Assembly (NCBI GenBank): GCA_037126765.1
Contig: JBBCBC010000002.1
Coordinates: forward strand, 47,248,889 to 47,312,888
Source of the DNA: Stenogyne calaminthoides
Taxonomy: Eukaryota > Streptophyta > Magnoliopsida > Lamiales > Lamiaceae
Direction: 5' to 3'
Length of the DNA: 64,000 nt
Shown one piece after another: positions 47,040 through 60,479 of this stretch (positions within the stretch are counted from its first letter, which is position 1; every line of letters begins with the position of its first letter). A program made the position numbers and the translations under genes. Below the pieces are notes generated by a model. The model was not told where the DNA came from, did no database searches, and saw nothing but the letters and a program-made list of their open reading frames with translations.

Positions 47040-48283
47040 GGTACCAAATTGAACTGTAACTTTAAGGTCCGCTAGGTTGGGGTAATGGAAGGAGGTAGTT
47101 TTGATGTATTCATAATGAGAATAAAAGTAAGTAATTTATTATCATACTTTCATCATTCACTTTAGCGTAACCTTCCTCACATGATAGTTATTGTTGATTT
47201 TATAACCATGCAATAACAATGTAATCAATAACCCTTTAGTGATTGACCCCTCAATGATACCTATTACGATTATCATTTTCAAGTCATATTAAGCGAACCC
47301 CAAAATGATATGACAACATATGCAGTATAACATTTTTCTACCGTCATCCTATTTAAAGATAATAAAAGAAAGTTTGAATTCTACATTTAAATTTGTTCAC
47401 GAATATGCACCCACTTGCTGCAACTGGTGCAATTTTAACCAAAAAAAATTCAATGAAATTGTTTTTATATCGTTTAACGAATCACTAGAAAAAGTAGTAA
47501 ACAAGTGTATTATAAGTTCATGTAATGAAAAATATTAGCTCATATGATAAAAAATAATTATTAGTTATTAATTGAAAAATACTAATATTATTTTGTCTAT
47601 AAACTAATATTTTTATTTTCATGAACTAATATTTTTCTACGTATAAATTAATATTTTTCATTATATAATTTAATATTCATATGAGCTAATTTTAATTAAA
47701 ATTGAGTTAAAATTACATCATTTACAATGTAGTTTTAATTTGTCTTTGCTCATTGATGCAGCAAGTTGGATTATTGAGCGCAAGTAGTTTGGATGAAAAC
47801 ATGTCAAAGCTACAATTAAACGCTTGGTTCATCTTATTAAAAACGAATGATAATGATTATTAAAAGAATGATAATAAATTACAAATGAGAATGATAATTA
47901 ATTAAATTGCTACTGTAAATAATTATTGGTTAACTTGGATTATGATTAACTTATTTTAAGTTTAATTAACTCGTACATAATGTCTTTTATTCCAAATAAC
48001 TACTACAATTACAATATATTCATTTCCATTATGATCATTATCATTGAAAAATTATACATAAACCAAGCACCCCTCAAACGGTAACTAGGTAAGGGTACTG
48101 TTAAGTAATTCAATCTTTTCACATAATTAACTGTCTTATTGTAGAGAAATATGTTGGAAGAGATGATTTTATTTATACACTGAGAAGATATTTGTACAAG
48201 TATACAGTAATTACAAACAAGAGAAAATCCGATGTGGGATGTACAAAAGATAGTTATATACCAATACTCCTAATACTTATGTC
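47040..48283. other. Intergenic with MITE-like inverted repeats
   Basis: Several stretches form loose inverted repeats: TTAGCTCATATG (47538) with CATATGAGCTAA (47677), and CGCTTGGTTCATC (47821) with ATAAACCAAGC (48060). They look like old MITEs with unclear borders. No gene was seen. Confidence 0.45.
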
Positions 48284-48778
48284 CAGGGACGGACCCAGGA
48301 ATTTCATCGAGGGGGGCCCAATTTATAACATAGTGTAGCTAAATGCACTTTCGAATTTTTATATATTTTCGAGAATTATTTGGACTAAATATTTTTATAT
48401 TATATAATGTGAATTATGCATATTTCTTTCTCTATTTCGCTATCTCTTTCTCACCTAAAGATCAACATTTTATTTATAGGATGTTGATTTTTACAAATAA
48501 TAATAATAGTGATGTACGGTGAACATGATCACATAGTACTTTGTTTAAAAGAGACAAACACTCGTATGAAACGATTTTTTACATAATATAGAGTACAACC
48601 TAACACAAATAACACCCGTCCTTTCAAAATATTAAAATATTAATACACAATTTATGTTTGTTTTACTATGAGACCGTCTTATGCAGGTGTATCTTAATTA
48701 TAAATATATATAAATATAAAGTTCAAGTGGGGCAGGGGGGCCCAGTGACCCCCTGGCCCCAGTGTAGGTCCGTCAATG
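48284..48778. mobile_element. hAT-type MITE with 8-bp target duplication
   Basis: 495 bp with ends CAGGGACGGACCCA and (reverse complement) CATTGACGGACCTA. CTTATGTC is directly repeated on both sides (48276-48283, 48779-48786), the 8-bp duplication of hAT elements. The subterminal GGGGCCC/CCCTGGCCCC stretches are typical. Another MITE is nested at 48558-48695. Confidence 0.88.
48558..48695. mobile_element. MITE nested inside the hAT element
   Basis: The reverse complement matches the elements at 31666-31808 and 49161-49300 along its length (CGTATGAAAC...GAGACCGTCTTATG). Confidence 0.6.
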
Positions 48779-48786
48779 CTTATGTC

Positions 48787-50771
48787 CCAATTAATAATTG
48801 TATCTGTATTATATGATATATCAGTATATCATACACTTAATTTAATTTATAGAAGTGTGTTGATCTTTTTTTAGGAATCTGATTTGCTTGTTATATAGAA
48901 CCACGTCTCTTGAATCATACTTTGATTTGAAGAATTGTAATCGTAATTGAATTTATTGCACATTGTATAACTTGAGTGTGTAGGATACTGATACATCATA
49001 TATATAATACAGACAAATTTAATTCTTAATCTTGTATAAATGTTAGACGAGGTTTGAAGTTTTTGCTTTTAACTCATGTTTCATCGTCACGAGAATTGAT
49101 ATTATAAAAGAATATCTGAAACTACAGCTCTATATTTTTTAAGAGATAATAATTTAAAAGGTGCACTTGCATGAGACAGTCTCAGTGAGACGGGTCATAA
49201 TTGAGCATTGACACTTTAACACTTTGAGAGGGATGAGTGTGATTTATGCTAAATTGTACCCCATCTCATGTATGAGACCATCTCATATGAGTTTTTGTCA
49301 ATAATTTAAATACTTAAATACCAATATCATCTCACACAAAAAGCCCTCAATAAACTATATATAGTTATTTACTTAACTAACTGAGTGAGTCTCACTTGCA
49401 TCCAGGTTTCGTGTGCATTTTAGAACCGTGCGACTTGTTATACTGAAAGATACAATTTGTTTACACTTAATCGTGTAATTATTTTTCAAAATATTAATAA
49501 TTGCACGGTTCAGTATAAATAAATTACATCTTTCAATATACAAATTCCATAATTCTAAAATAAACTATGAGTGCACGTTACACTTGAGTATATACAAGAC
49601 TTAACGTAACTATATGATCAAGTGGTGTAATCTCTCATGATCTCGAGAGAAGCGAGTGGGACCTAGATGTCCTAGGCATGAAAAGAACTTTGCATGTGGT
49701 CCGTGCATGAAAGACACACACAAACGATAAAACCCCAAACCCTAATTTTTTAAAATTTGTACCCTTCTTCTAACATTTTCTTCTCTCTCTTTTTCTTAAT
49801 TTGGACCACACTCCATCTCTCTCCATTTTTCTCTCGTTCAAGATTAATACTCTTAATTATTAAACTGTAGCTCCACCTGCAACTACCTTATCTTACTCTA
49901 ATGTTAGATCTTGTGTTCTTCTCACGCTTATTAATTATTATCACTAAGTATGTATACACGTACGTGTTTTTTAATTGATTTATTTTATCATCTACTTGAA
50001 TATTCCGCCTTAATTAATTAACTCACCAAGCAGATATTGGACAAAAACCAAGAAAGAAAATAAGGATATGCCTAAGCCTCCATGCTACCTAGGTTTTAAT
50101 TTGTTTCCCTATATATAGCTACAAATTTTGTTCACGTAATTAGAACAAAGTTTGGGGGAATTTGGCATGGATTTTAATCTCAATTAATTAGTAGCTAGAT
50201 ACTTATCCTGCATTCAATAAAGATGCAACAAATTAACCTGCAAGAACAATGTAATTAATTAATCAAAGCTTGCAGAAATTGGAATACTATATAAATTAAG
50301 CATGCAGATATCCAGAGTTCAAGACTCTCATGATGAAAAATGTTTTCAGAATCAGTAGGGAAATTACATTACTTTTAATACTACATATAATCCTATATTT
50401 CAATATACTAAATTTAGGATTGATATATATATATATATATATAATATCTCTTCATGGTCATTGCCAAATTAAACAACATAAACCCATAATCTGTAAGAAA
50501 CATATGTAGGGAAAAACTTTGAATAATACTATATATAATAGGCACATCACTCATGAAATCACACACATGACATTAGGGCTTTTGTCATCAAGAAAAGTTC
50601 TACTAGCCCTTTTTCATAATAATCAGATGTTTTGTCCAAAACAATCTAAGCAATTAATTAATTGCACAAGAAAGAAAGAAAAAAATAGCTAGGCGCAATT
50701 CAGTAGAGTGTTTAATTAATAATTATATCAAGTCTATACCTTGAGTAGCTACAACACATACAATTCCTTTG
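48787..50771. other. Intergenic, 3' side of the TCP gene
   Basis: One MITE copy lies at 49161-49300 and a short (TA)n at about 50422-50443. No coding sequence was recognised. The last 200-300 bases probably include the TCP 3' UTR. Confidence 0.5.
49161..49300. mobile_element. Best-preserved copy of the short MITE family
   Basis: The ends read ACTTGCATGAGACAGTCTCA and (reverse complement) ACTCATATGAGATGGTCTCA. It is about 140 bp with no coding capacity. Confidence 0.7.
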
Positions 50772-51644
50772 CTAGCTGGCGTGGTCGTTTTGTGAAGGGA
50801 GGAGATTTGCAGTCATCATGTTGAAATGGAGTTGCCTCACTTGAGGTTGAGTAGGAGAAGTTGTACTACTCTCATTATTATTATTATTACTAGTATATAA
50901 ATTCAGCTGCTTCCCCTCAATTTGGGAATTAGGGAAATAGGAATGTGTACTAATATTGCTGATTCCATGTTGATGGTACACAAGATGATCATGATGAGTT
51001 TGAGATCCCGACGGAGCCATTAGGTTAAAATTAGGCCAATCTCCGCCGTGTGGCAACAATATTCTAGAAGCAGATAGACTCAAGTTAGAAGGATCCCATA
51101 TTCTTGCAAATGTGTTGGTATACGCCGGTGGCATAGAATTAGACACATATGAATTAGAAGAAGAATCATGATTATTCCCCCAATTGCAATCTTGATGATC
51201 TTCTTGTGCAACAACATCCTTGCATTTCCCCTCCAACGCCTCGTAATTCCAACTGGCACCAATATTCTTAAGGCCGTGTTTGGGGTCCATTATTGGAAAA
51301 GCAGCTCCAGGTGGGAACTGTAAAGGAGGCAATTCATCTATCTCATTCTTTGCGGCGTGGAGCAGCCAATCAACTACCTTGCTTGGTTGGTTGAGGCCTA
51401 ACCGCTCTTGGAGGTCGTACAGCTGAATGGCAGTGGAAACTGATAGCCTCACACGCCTGTCGCGTAGGCCTTTCACTGTATACACCTTGCTGTGCCTGTC
51501 CTTGCCTCCGAATGCTCTAGAAACGCGCACGATTCGTGGATCTTTCAATCTGGACCAGCTGGATGTGGTTTTACCTGCTGCACCTGTAGTATCATGCCTT
51601 AATTCCTCCTTTCTCAAATCTGCTTCCTTTGAGATATTGATCAT
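50772..51644 (-). CDS. TCP transcription factor, CIN class (TCP5/13/17-like)
   Basis: A single-exon frame of 290 codons. The TCP domain spans about residues 44-102: basic region GKDRHSKVYTVKGLRDRRVR, helix I TAIQLYDLQERLG, helix II PSKVVDWLLHAA. The preceding PRIVRVSRAFGG and following ELPPLQFPPG fit the TCP5/13/17 branch rather than the miR319-regulated TCP2/4 branch. Proteins of this branch bind GGNCCC-type DNA and restrain leaf margin growth. The C-terminal half is Asn/Ser/His-rich. The start is the first Met in the frame, 27 residues before SSWSRLKDPR. The gene looks intact. Confidence 0.93.
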   Translation of the reverse strand: MINISKEADLRKEELRHDTTGAAGKTTSSWSRLKDPRIVRVSRAFGGKDRHSKVYTVKGLRDRRVRLSVSTAIQLYDLQERLGLNQPSKVVDWLLHAAKNEIDELPPLQFPPGAAFPIMDPKHGLKNIGASWNYEALEGKCKDVVAQEDHQDCNWGNNHDSSSNSYVSNSMPPAYTNTFARIWDPSNLSLSASRILLPHGGDWPNFNLMAPSGSQTHHDHLVYHQHGISNISTHSYFPNSQIEGKQLNLYTSNNNNNESSTTSPTQPQVRQLHFNMMTANLLPSQNDHAS

Positions 51645-52300
51645 CTTGTTATTATAAGCCCACTCATCATACTTTTCATAATGATTTGGATCTCTAGTTT
51701 ATCCTCAACATTTAATTTCTGCTATGATCATCATCACAAATTAAATCAAATTAATTCATTTAAATTCAAACAAATTGTAAATATATTTAGTACCAGATAT
51801 GTGCCTCTGATTTATAGAGCATGAAATGATGCACCATAGTTCACAAGAGAAATTAATCACACCAAGATTTACAATTACATATATTGTATTGGTTTCAAAT
51901 CAGAAAAAAGAAATAAACATATACTATCTTGTGACTTTCTGATGAAATGTAAAACTAAATTCCATATATAGGATTAATTGATCTTTAAGTTGAGTCCATT
52001 AAAAAGGAACTAAGATTTGAAGGGACATGATATAATCTACAAAAGGAAAATAACTCAATATGTTATATACACACACATAATCATATATATATATATATAA
52101 GAAATTACTTACACAATTGTATGTCTGCAAAACTATCTTGTGACTTCCTTGCAGATGATATTGATTTATCTGATAAAAGAAAGGAAGGTGCAGTACTTGT
52201 AATTCAATCAGTGTTTCTTTACTCAGAAATTGGCATATGATGGCTTCTAAGAGGAAACTCCCTTGCATATAAAGAGAGATATACTTATACAAGATGTTGT
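51645..52300 (-). promoter_or_regulatory. TCP gene 5' UTR with predicted intron
   Basis: On the minus strand, a donor TTGT-GTAAGTAA at 52112 and an acceptor CATAGCAG-AAAT at 51719 outline a leader intron of about 394 bp. TATA-like TTTATATGC and TATAAGTATA lie near 52265-52295. The upstream leader exon contains ATG codons that could act as upstream starts. Confidence 0.5.
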
Positions 52301-53839
52301 TTTATTGCAGAAAAAGTAGATGTTAGTTTTGGATTAATGACCTTGCTCCAAGAAAAACAAAGTATGGCTCACAGACTGCCACGTGTGCGTCGACGTATAT
52401 CCAACTGATAACTATACATGTTTCTACTCTAGAGTAAGTAACACTCTTGTACACCAGTTCTATGGTATACGACAACTAATTATATTTTTCAGTGAAAATA
52501 ACTACAATAATATACTGGCCAACTAATATCTTTTAGTAAACCAATTAATACCAATTTAATATGTATTTGGATTAACAGTACACCTGATGTATACACGTTT
52601 TTGTCCTCTACTCAAAATCTTATCAAATGTTCTCTTCATGCATGTTTTGTGAAAATCTTATCAAATTTTCTCTTCATACATGTTTTGTGACTCTTGGTGA
52701 TTTAAGAAGTATAATTTTAGGTAAGTATATATCTTTCGGGTCTAGTAAATTATAAATTGATCAGGTGATCATATTTAATCAAATTATGAAGATGGTTTAA
52801 TTAATTTCATCTTAATATAGCAAAGAAAGAGGATCGATGATAGTTTGCATGGGACCATTTTTCTTCTTCACATCTAGAAAAAGTTGGCTTTAATGCTTTA
52901 TCGACAACTATAAAAGGCATCATGGTGAATTCATATCACATGGCTTTGACAGATGCACGCCTCTTTGCAATTTTGTTATCAGCAACCAAACTTTCTTTTA
53001 TATATATATATATACATGCTAAATAAATATATAAATAATGTTGGGAATATTCATCAATATTTCTATTTATATTATATATACAATCTCTACACTTGCATCT
53101 TTATGATACAAATACAGTCTAATTAACAAAACTTTTTCAGTTATGCAATTAATTAAATTGAATAGGTGTAATATTAACTGATATAAGTGGATCGAATAAT
53201 TAAATATATATGTAAGTGATCGATCATGTCCAAAATTAAAATTGTGCCTGAAATTGATATTTTGGAGTTTTAGAGCGAGAGTAACGTCACCTTGATGTTG
53301 CCTTGTGATGAGGGACCATGATATCCATTAAAACTCTCGAGCTGTAAGCAAGAGGACCACTCTATTTTCCCTGCTGCTTTCAAATATCAAAATATAGATA
53401 TTGTTACTAAAAGTTAATTATGGCTAATAATCTTGTTGAGTGGTTAAATACGCAGATTCAGCCAAGTCTTATTTATTTTACGTTAAGCAAGTCTATTATT
53501 AATATGGAAAAATAACAGACGTTTTCATTATAAATAAATTGCATCTTTCAGTATAATAAATTACACGGGGTCTAAAATGTATTATGAGTGTACGATGCAC
53601 TTGGATGCATACAAGACTTAGCCAATCTTGTTTGGCAGATCAAGATTTATTTATTTCTTTCTGTACCACGAAATTAACAAATTTTAAAACGTGTATTTTT
53701 TTATCATTAAATTGTTGGATTAATTTTTCGATTGTGGGCTGGCTAACAAGACTCTAGGGTATGTACGTAGCATGTTCACATTACACATATATATATAATA
53801 TATAAATTATTATCAAAAGGTTGAAGGGTTTGATCAGAT

Positions 53840-53905
<66 letters not shown>

Positions 53906-54087
53906 CTATATAGCTATCTCGAAGGGGAAAAGACTATATTGAAAAGATAATAATGACAATAAATATGCATAATTTGAAGGCAGATGCATTGACAGACTGA
54001 GTTTGACGTCGTACATTATTTAAATTTGCAGTGAGTTTTAATTACAGCTTTTAATTTTCTTGTTGGAATAGATAGATTGCCCTAGCT
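52301..54087. other. Intergenic, upstream of the TCP gene
   Basis: No gene was seen. TTATCAAATnTTCTCTTCATnCATGTTTTGTGA occurs twice at 52619-52692, a short tandem duplication. A (TA)n tract lies at 53842-53902. Confidence 0.5.
53842..53902. repeat. (TA)n microsatellite
   Basis: About 30 uninterrupted TA units. Confidence 0.97.
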
Positions 54088-54301
54088 AACCCCCAAGGTT
54101 GGTCAAGTGGTGTAAGTTTTGGGAACTTGAAAGTATCTTTTCTCTGCGTCTCGAGTTCAAACTTTAAGTCACAAGAACTCTTGAGATGGTCGATCCATCT
54201 GAAACAGCTACCGACTTGAAGTGGGACCCCCGCTAGACGGTGGGTTCTGGTCCCCCGGATTAGTCGATCTTCGGGCCGGATATCGGGTTATCAAAAAAAA
54301 A
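54088..54301 (+). mobile_element. tRNA-derived SINE
   Basis: About 214 bp flanked by an 18-bp direct repeat starting AGATAGATTGCCC (54070-54087, 54302-54319). The 5' part has pol III boxes: GGTCAAGTGGTGTAAG (A box) and CGAGTTCAAACTTT (B box). It ends in a short A run. Confidence 0.88.
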
Positions 54302-54319
54302 AGATAGATTGCCCTAGCT

Positions 54320-55484
54320 TATATATATACCTAATATCTGCTTCTAAAAAATGAATGTATCACGCACCTAATTAAGTAATTGGCAGTGGCATCAAATTTA
54401 ATTCCACCAAAACATTCCTGAAAACAATTCAAATTTATAAGTTCAGTATAGAAAAAACCCACAGTAGTTGAGGGATGCATCTTCTATATATCAAAACGTA
54501 CAACTTATAAATGCATCGGGTGCAACCCTAAAGTAACCTCGATAATTCAATTTAGCAACTGCTAAAAAGGACAAGTACTTATTTACAGCAGCTAACAATT
54601 ATGAGTTCATTGAATTCAGCACATGACTATGTCAAATGTAACCGGGACACATGGCTGTACTAATTAACCTCTAGTCATATCATTCGTATCAAATATGATA
54701 TTAATAATTCATCGAATTATTGTAATTTTCGTTTCATGCATGATACATATTTAAATTAATTGATCAGAGAAAATTATTTTATGTGTGTATTGAGAGAATC
54801 GAGATGAAGAGCGGTTGTGCCCCATTTTTTCATTATTGACAAATAAATGGTCCCCAGATCCCAGACAAGGGACTTTTTCTCAGAGATTTATACAGTGATG
54901 CATCCCAATTATTAAATTTGTATTCATATATTAATAATATATATGTATATATATATGATATATCAGATGCTACCAAAATTTGTATTGCGTCTTCACTAGC
55001 AATCTTTGTCAATCTTTCGACATGAAATAGGACCGAAATGAACATATCAAACGATGCGTCAGTTGAAATTTGGGGATGGTACCTTTCAAAAAAGAAAAAT
55101 AAAAAATGGGGATGGTAGGATCATGAGTATATAAAAATATTCGGGTATTTGATTAATATAGCTTTTTGAGCAGGGACTAGGAGGGTTCGATTCCCGTGTT
55201 TCACTTTTCTTATTTCACTAGTTTTCTATTATGATGGATCTTTTAACACATGAACTCAGAATATGGTGGTTTGTTGAATATTTTTAATATTTTACGTGTC
55301 ATTCATCCATATTATGAAATACAAAGTGGAACACCAATTATGAAACAAGTGATCTCATCATTCTCATGAGGAATTAAATATTTTGATTTGATTCGATACA
55401 TTTGTATTGAATATTGATATTTATATTCGAAATACTTGAATTCGGACTTGAACGCAATAATTTTTTGAACTAGAAATCATACGT
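54320..55484. other. Intergenic
   Basis: No gene was seen. A tRNA-like GGGTTCGATTCCCG at 55184-55197 may be a further SINE scrap. Confidence 0.5.
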
Positions 55485-55559
55485 CACTACTACTGGCATT
55501 TAGAACCAGACAACAAGACTTGGATTCTTTTTCAAAACGACTCTCCAAGTTTATTGGAG

Positions 55560-55690
55560 AAGCGGTTTATTAAAAAAAAAAAAAAAAAACGGTTTGAAAA
55601 CCATTTGTCCAAGATCATCTTTGACAACTGACGGTTAATAATCATTGCCTAAGTAAACACTTGGACAGCGGTTAATAATCGCTGTCTTTT
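55560..55690. repeat. Left subterminal repeats of the CACTA element
   Basis: Copies of GCGGTTTATTA, ACGGTTAATAATC and TTGGACAGCGGTTAATAATC lie within 200 bp of the left end. They match the right-end array. Confidence 0.75.
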
Positions 55691-58600
55691 TTATTTTTAT
55701 TTTTTTTATATATCAAATATATATGTCCAGAACCGAAGACCTAGCTCATCCCTTCATTTCTTCCCCCCAAATCGCCGCAAAAACCGAAGACCTAGCTCAT
55801 CCCCTCACTTAAATCAAGCGTGCGTTAAATGGGTTTCCTCCTCCAACCAAATCGTCATAAATGGATTGACCTAGCTAGCTCTCTCTCCCCAAATCGTCGC
55901 GCCCTCCTCCCCCTCCCCCGCTTGCCGCCTCCCTCTCGCCTCGCGTCGCGCCATCCTCCCTACCTCCGCCGCCACCTTCCTCCTCCATATATATATAGGT
56001 ATTTTTTATATCCGTGATAAGCTCACATCGAGTATAAGCTTTGCAAGTTTATTTTGATGTAATTAGCTATAGAGATGCCCGCAAGGTAGTCTTATCTTAA
56101 TGTTTTTGTTTACGGAGGATTGCTCTAATGTTGAATCATATTAAGATAATGTAACACTTTTGGCAAGATAGAAGAAAGCAATCAATCTTGATTGATGGTT
56201 TTACGGTATACTATGTTCTCGTGATCGAGTAGTAACTACTTATTATTGACCTTTTCTTTGTAATTTGCGTTAGAATTTGTGCGAGAGAGAGAGGTGCTTA
56301 GATCATTAGGGAAAAATCATAAAAGCGTGAAAGAGGCTTGCTAGAGCAAAGATCTTATCTGATTCATTTGTAGTGTTAAAATTGTGGTGCCAATTATGCA
56401 CCCATGACATATATACATCTCTTCTCTAACATTGGCACCAACTCATTTGGAATTGAATTTTGGAAAGTGAAAACGAGTTCTAATAATGGCAAAAGCAGTA
56501 ATTGAAATCACTATATAGTGATATTAGTCCCTGGATTTATGGGGCATATTAGGCATCGCAAAGTTACATTGTTGAGAAACCGAACACGAAATATCAAAAG
56601 CAGTTAAGTAAGAAGTGAGGCCATCAAAAGAATATGTACCACATATAATTTAGGGAATATAGTTTTTTTTGTCATGTGAGTTGCTCGATTTTGATTTATG
56701 TCTGTTGATTTTCACGATTTGAAAATAGTCATATAACTTTCAATGTTTCGATATTTTGGTCGATGTCGGTACGTAAGAGATGAAACATCCGGTTGACCAA
56801 TCTGATTATGCCACATAGAAATGTTGTTAATACTTAACACACTACTACACATTTAGTGGCGGACAACAACATTCTATAGTTTATTGAATATTGTTTGTTT
56901 TTATTTATTAAATGTTGTTTCTTACCTTTACGGGATCATGTCTCGTTTGCCATATCCCGGAGATGATGATGACTTGAGAGAGTGTGACACCGATGCTCCC
57001 ACCACCACTAGCGACTCGGGGGAGAAAGAAAGACTCAAAGGGTATAGTCACCATGTCATCTATTAAGAGAGCTCAGAGCAAGGGAAAACACTTAGGATAA
57101 TTTTATTACAATTGAGCAGTTTGAAATCGATAAATATATTGATTGATCGTTGAACCTAATTAAATACTATGTTATTGCGATTTATCGTTCAATGAGTTTG
57201 AATGAGCAATAGGAAAAAAAAGTGAGTCGTTGTCCTTCTACATTGGAGTCGCGATCGGGGGCGTGATCCCTATCGTCTTTGCCGACCAAGGATTGGCGTA
57301 ATTTCAAATGACTCTTTGAAGGAAAGATTATGGGGACGAGCTTACGGTATGTTAATTATATATTTATTGAAAGTTGTAGTATGACCCTTAAATTTACTAA
57401 ATTGTTATGTTATATCGTATAGACTACATTGAGAGGTCTTGACCTCACAAAGAAAAACAAATATTGTCGCAAGTGGAGTAATGGCCAAGATTTTTTCGGA
57501 CTTGGTTGAGAAGTAACACACGAGATCCAGGAACCTGGTCTTTACTCGGCTAGTCATCTCCGCTTATCGAATAGCCCTATGGTGGCTCCATCTTTGGGAG
57601 GAGTTTTGGAGCGAGCTATGGAGGATGATTTCGAGGTAAAATTGATCAATGTCATTTCCTCAATTTCTAATGCTCTAAGTTTTTTCGGTGTTTATCATAT
57701 TTCTATTATCTTTGTAGAATCGAAGTAATAAAAATCGCGATCAAGCCAAATCGATGGAAGCGCGATATCGTGGATCGAACAAAGGTTATGCGAATAAGAG
57801 AAAATATGGTGAGATCAAAATCCTAACTTTTAATTTTTTTTTTTTATATATTCACTTTTAATATATCTAATAAAGGGACACGTTTCATCACTATCGTAGA
57901 AAAGAAGAAATAAGAAAACCTGGAGAGTGAGCCTATTGTTACCCGTTTTGACTTATTTGGACTACCGAAAGGGTCGAGGCGGGAATATTCACGATCCCAA
58001 AGGCACAACGCATCATCGAAGAAGTGGTAATCTATCCATTAATTTATCTTTCAATTACAAACTATTATTTATAAACAAATAATTAAATAATAATCTTTTG
58101 TTTTTGTGATTCAGTGAGCGTCTATCTCGGACCATGACGCCTTGACGACATTTCGCATGTTAGGCCCCTCGATGATCTGTTTGGGCCGGGCTATGGGTCG
58201 CTGCGAGCATCCCTACCATTTCTGAGTGTCGGATATGGCGTGACGAAGACATCTTTAGCAATGGCACTTTGGTCTTCAAGCCATGAATATGGTGGGTATA
58301 CTAACGAACGGGGTTTCCAAGTTGTCTAAAGATGTGGAACGTTTGAGGTCCGAGAGAAGATCGAGCCCGCGAGAATGTCGTCGAGTGGAGCAAGTTTTGA
58401 ACATAGTGTCATTAATGCTATGTTTTTCAAACTAACCCAAAGGGCGACTTTATTGAGGCACTTCAAAATGTCTCCGTGTATCGAGATATGCATGTCTCAC
58501 ATTTGTTTTAATTAAAGACTAGTGTATTAAAATTTTCTAACTAAATATCTTATTCAAAACGACCAATGACGACTTTTTCTACCTTTTTTATTTGGAGGAT

Positions 58601-59551
58601 CCCGACGGTTGGTGGCCACAGGCTCGTTTGCGGCTCTCCCATGGAATGATTCATGGTCATCCCATCCTCCCCGGTTTCGTGAGGGTCACACTTTCGATGC
58701 ACCCGTGTCGGAGAAGAGGATTCAATGGGTGCAAAACCAATCGATGAAGTCCGCCATCGGATGAACAGCCGGCGGCGGGCACTTCATCGAATGGTCGAGC
58801 AACTTGGTCTCTAGCACCATGAGTGTAAAATATTTGTTATTAAAGTTCATTATCTTATTTGTGGCTCTAAATAATATTGCAAATTAATTGTAGAATCTGC
58901 CGACACCACATGAGGCTAAAGAGAAATCGAGGGGGAGAACGAGGACTCCATCAAGGCCTCGAACTTGGTTATCCCATGATGGAGACTTAGATCACGATGA
59001 TCATTTCTGATCTAGGTGCACCGGATGGTATCGTCTAATGCTTTTCGATATAAATCACGGTTCCCATGCTTGCTCACTTTCATCGAATACTTTCCAAGAA
59101 TTAAATCGATGAGAACATGTGCACGAAGTCTTGAATGACGAAAGTGGTTGAGTGCAACCACCATAGCCATTTACCTCGGTATGTGTTTACTAATTCTCAA
59201 TACTCACTTTTTCAGTATAGTTTAATTTTCTTTTTTAAATATTAATTAAGCGTAGATATATGTTGGTTAAAGATATTTGGGTGAGGTATATCTCTCCAGA
59301 GATAACAGAGCAAGTGGAATATACTCCGCCGTCTCCCCAAGTGTCTTGCATAATGGGTGATAAGTATGAGACCATGGATGGGTTCGATTAATCATATCTT
59401 TGAATCTAACGGGAGCGATCATCTCGTTTTTTGGCCAACAAATGTGGGGTGAGTGATAAATATTTCGTTAAAATTTGTATTCATGTTTATAATATTTGCA
59501 CATATATATGCTAAATTTGCAGTTAATTTTAACATTCTCAATATAATATAG

Positions 59552-60158
59552 GAACCATTGGGTGCTGGTCGCCATACACATGAATACATTAAGTGTGTAT
59601 TTTATGGACCCAGCTCATGATGTAGTTTATTCAAATCGCATACGATCTCGTTTCATATATGGAAGCGTAAGTTCATTTTTAATATTCTATACAATGATTT
59701 GTTTTAGTTTTAAAATTATGCATATTTAATCTATTTTTATTTTTTAATTATAATAATAATAGTGTGATGACGATGTATCGGAGTCGCCTTCAGAGTCAGG
59801 GTTCAAGATCCAAGTTAAATAAAGTGAATTGGATTAACATTAAGGTAAATTTAATTTCGTAAATTATCAAACTAATTAATAGAAAGAAATCATAATTGTA
59901 ATACGTGATTATATTGTTAATCAACAGGTTCCGAGGCAACGAGATAATGACCACTGTGGACATTTTGTGTGTTGCTTTATAGAAGATATAATCCGCGCTT
60001 CTCTAACGAACATTCCTCTCAATGTAAGTCAATTTATTGATTTATTTAAATTATTATTGATTTAATAAAAAGTCATACTATATTGATTGATTCGTTGTTT
60101 GCAGTTTGTCTATGAACGTGAGCTCAAGTCTTACTCTAAGAAAAGACTGGAGAAATAG
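59552..60158 (+). pseudogene. Ulp1-like (C48) cysteine protease module inside the CACTA element
   Basis: Exon-like pieces with splice sites cover the catalytic core. 59552-59666 reads NHWVLVAIHMN...VYFMDPAHD, with His and Asp. 59763-59843 reads LNKVNWINIK. About 59929-60023 reads VPRQRDNDHCGHFVCCFIEDII, with Gln and Cys. 60105-60158 ends at TAG. The order H, D, Q, C is that of SUMO-protease-like domains often carried by plant CACTA and Mutator elements. The join between the first two pieces is out of phase by my reading, so the gene may be broken. Upstream exons are decayed. Confidence 0.7.
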
Positions 60159-60479
60159 AAAAAACGATTGGACGGGGTACCTTTACAATCGATTCTTATA
60201 TTCATACGATATTGAGTGAATGTTGTTTGAAATATTGGTAGCATGTAATTAAATTATATATTTGTGATGATATATATTTCATGTTTTTGGTGTATTGGAC
60301 GTATGTTTATGATTGTATGTTTATATATTTCGATGTTTTGGTATATATATATGTGGTTTATGGTTTTATTATAGGATTTTTGGTTTATGTTATATGGTAT
60401 TGGACGTATATATAAGTTTTGGTTTATAGTTTTATTATAGGATTTTTAAAATGTAAATTAATAATTAAAAAAAAAGAAA

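Noticed and set aside
55184..55197. Second tRNA-like B box, GGGTTCGATTCCCG
   Set aside because: No A box at the right distance, no A tail and no target duplication, so neither a tRNA nor a SINE call is supported.
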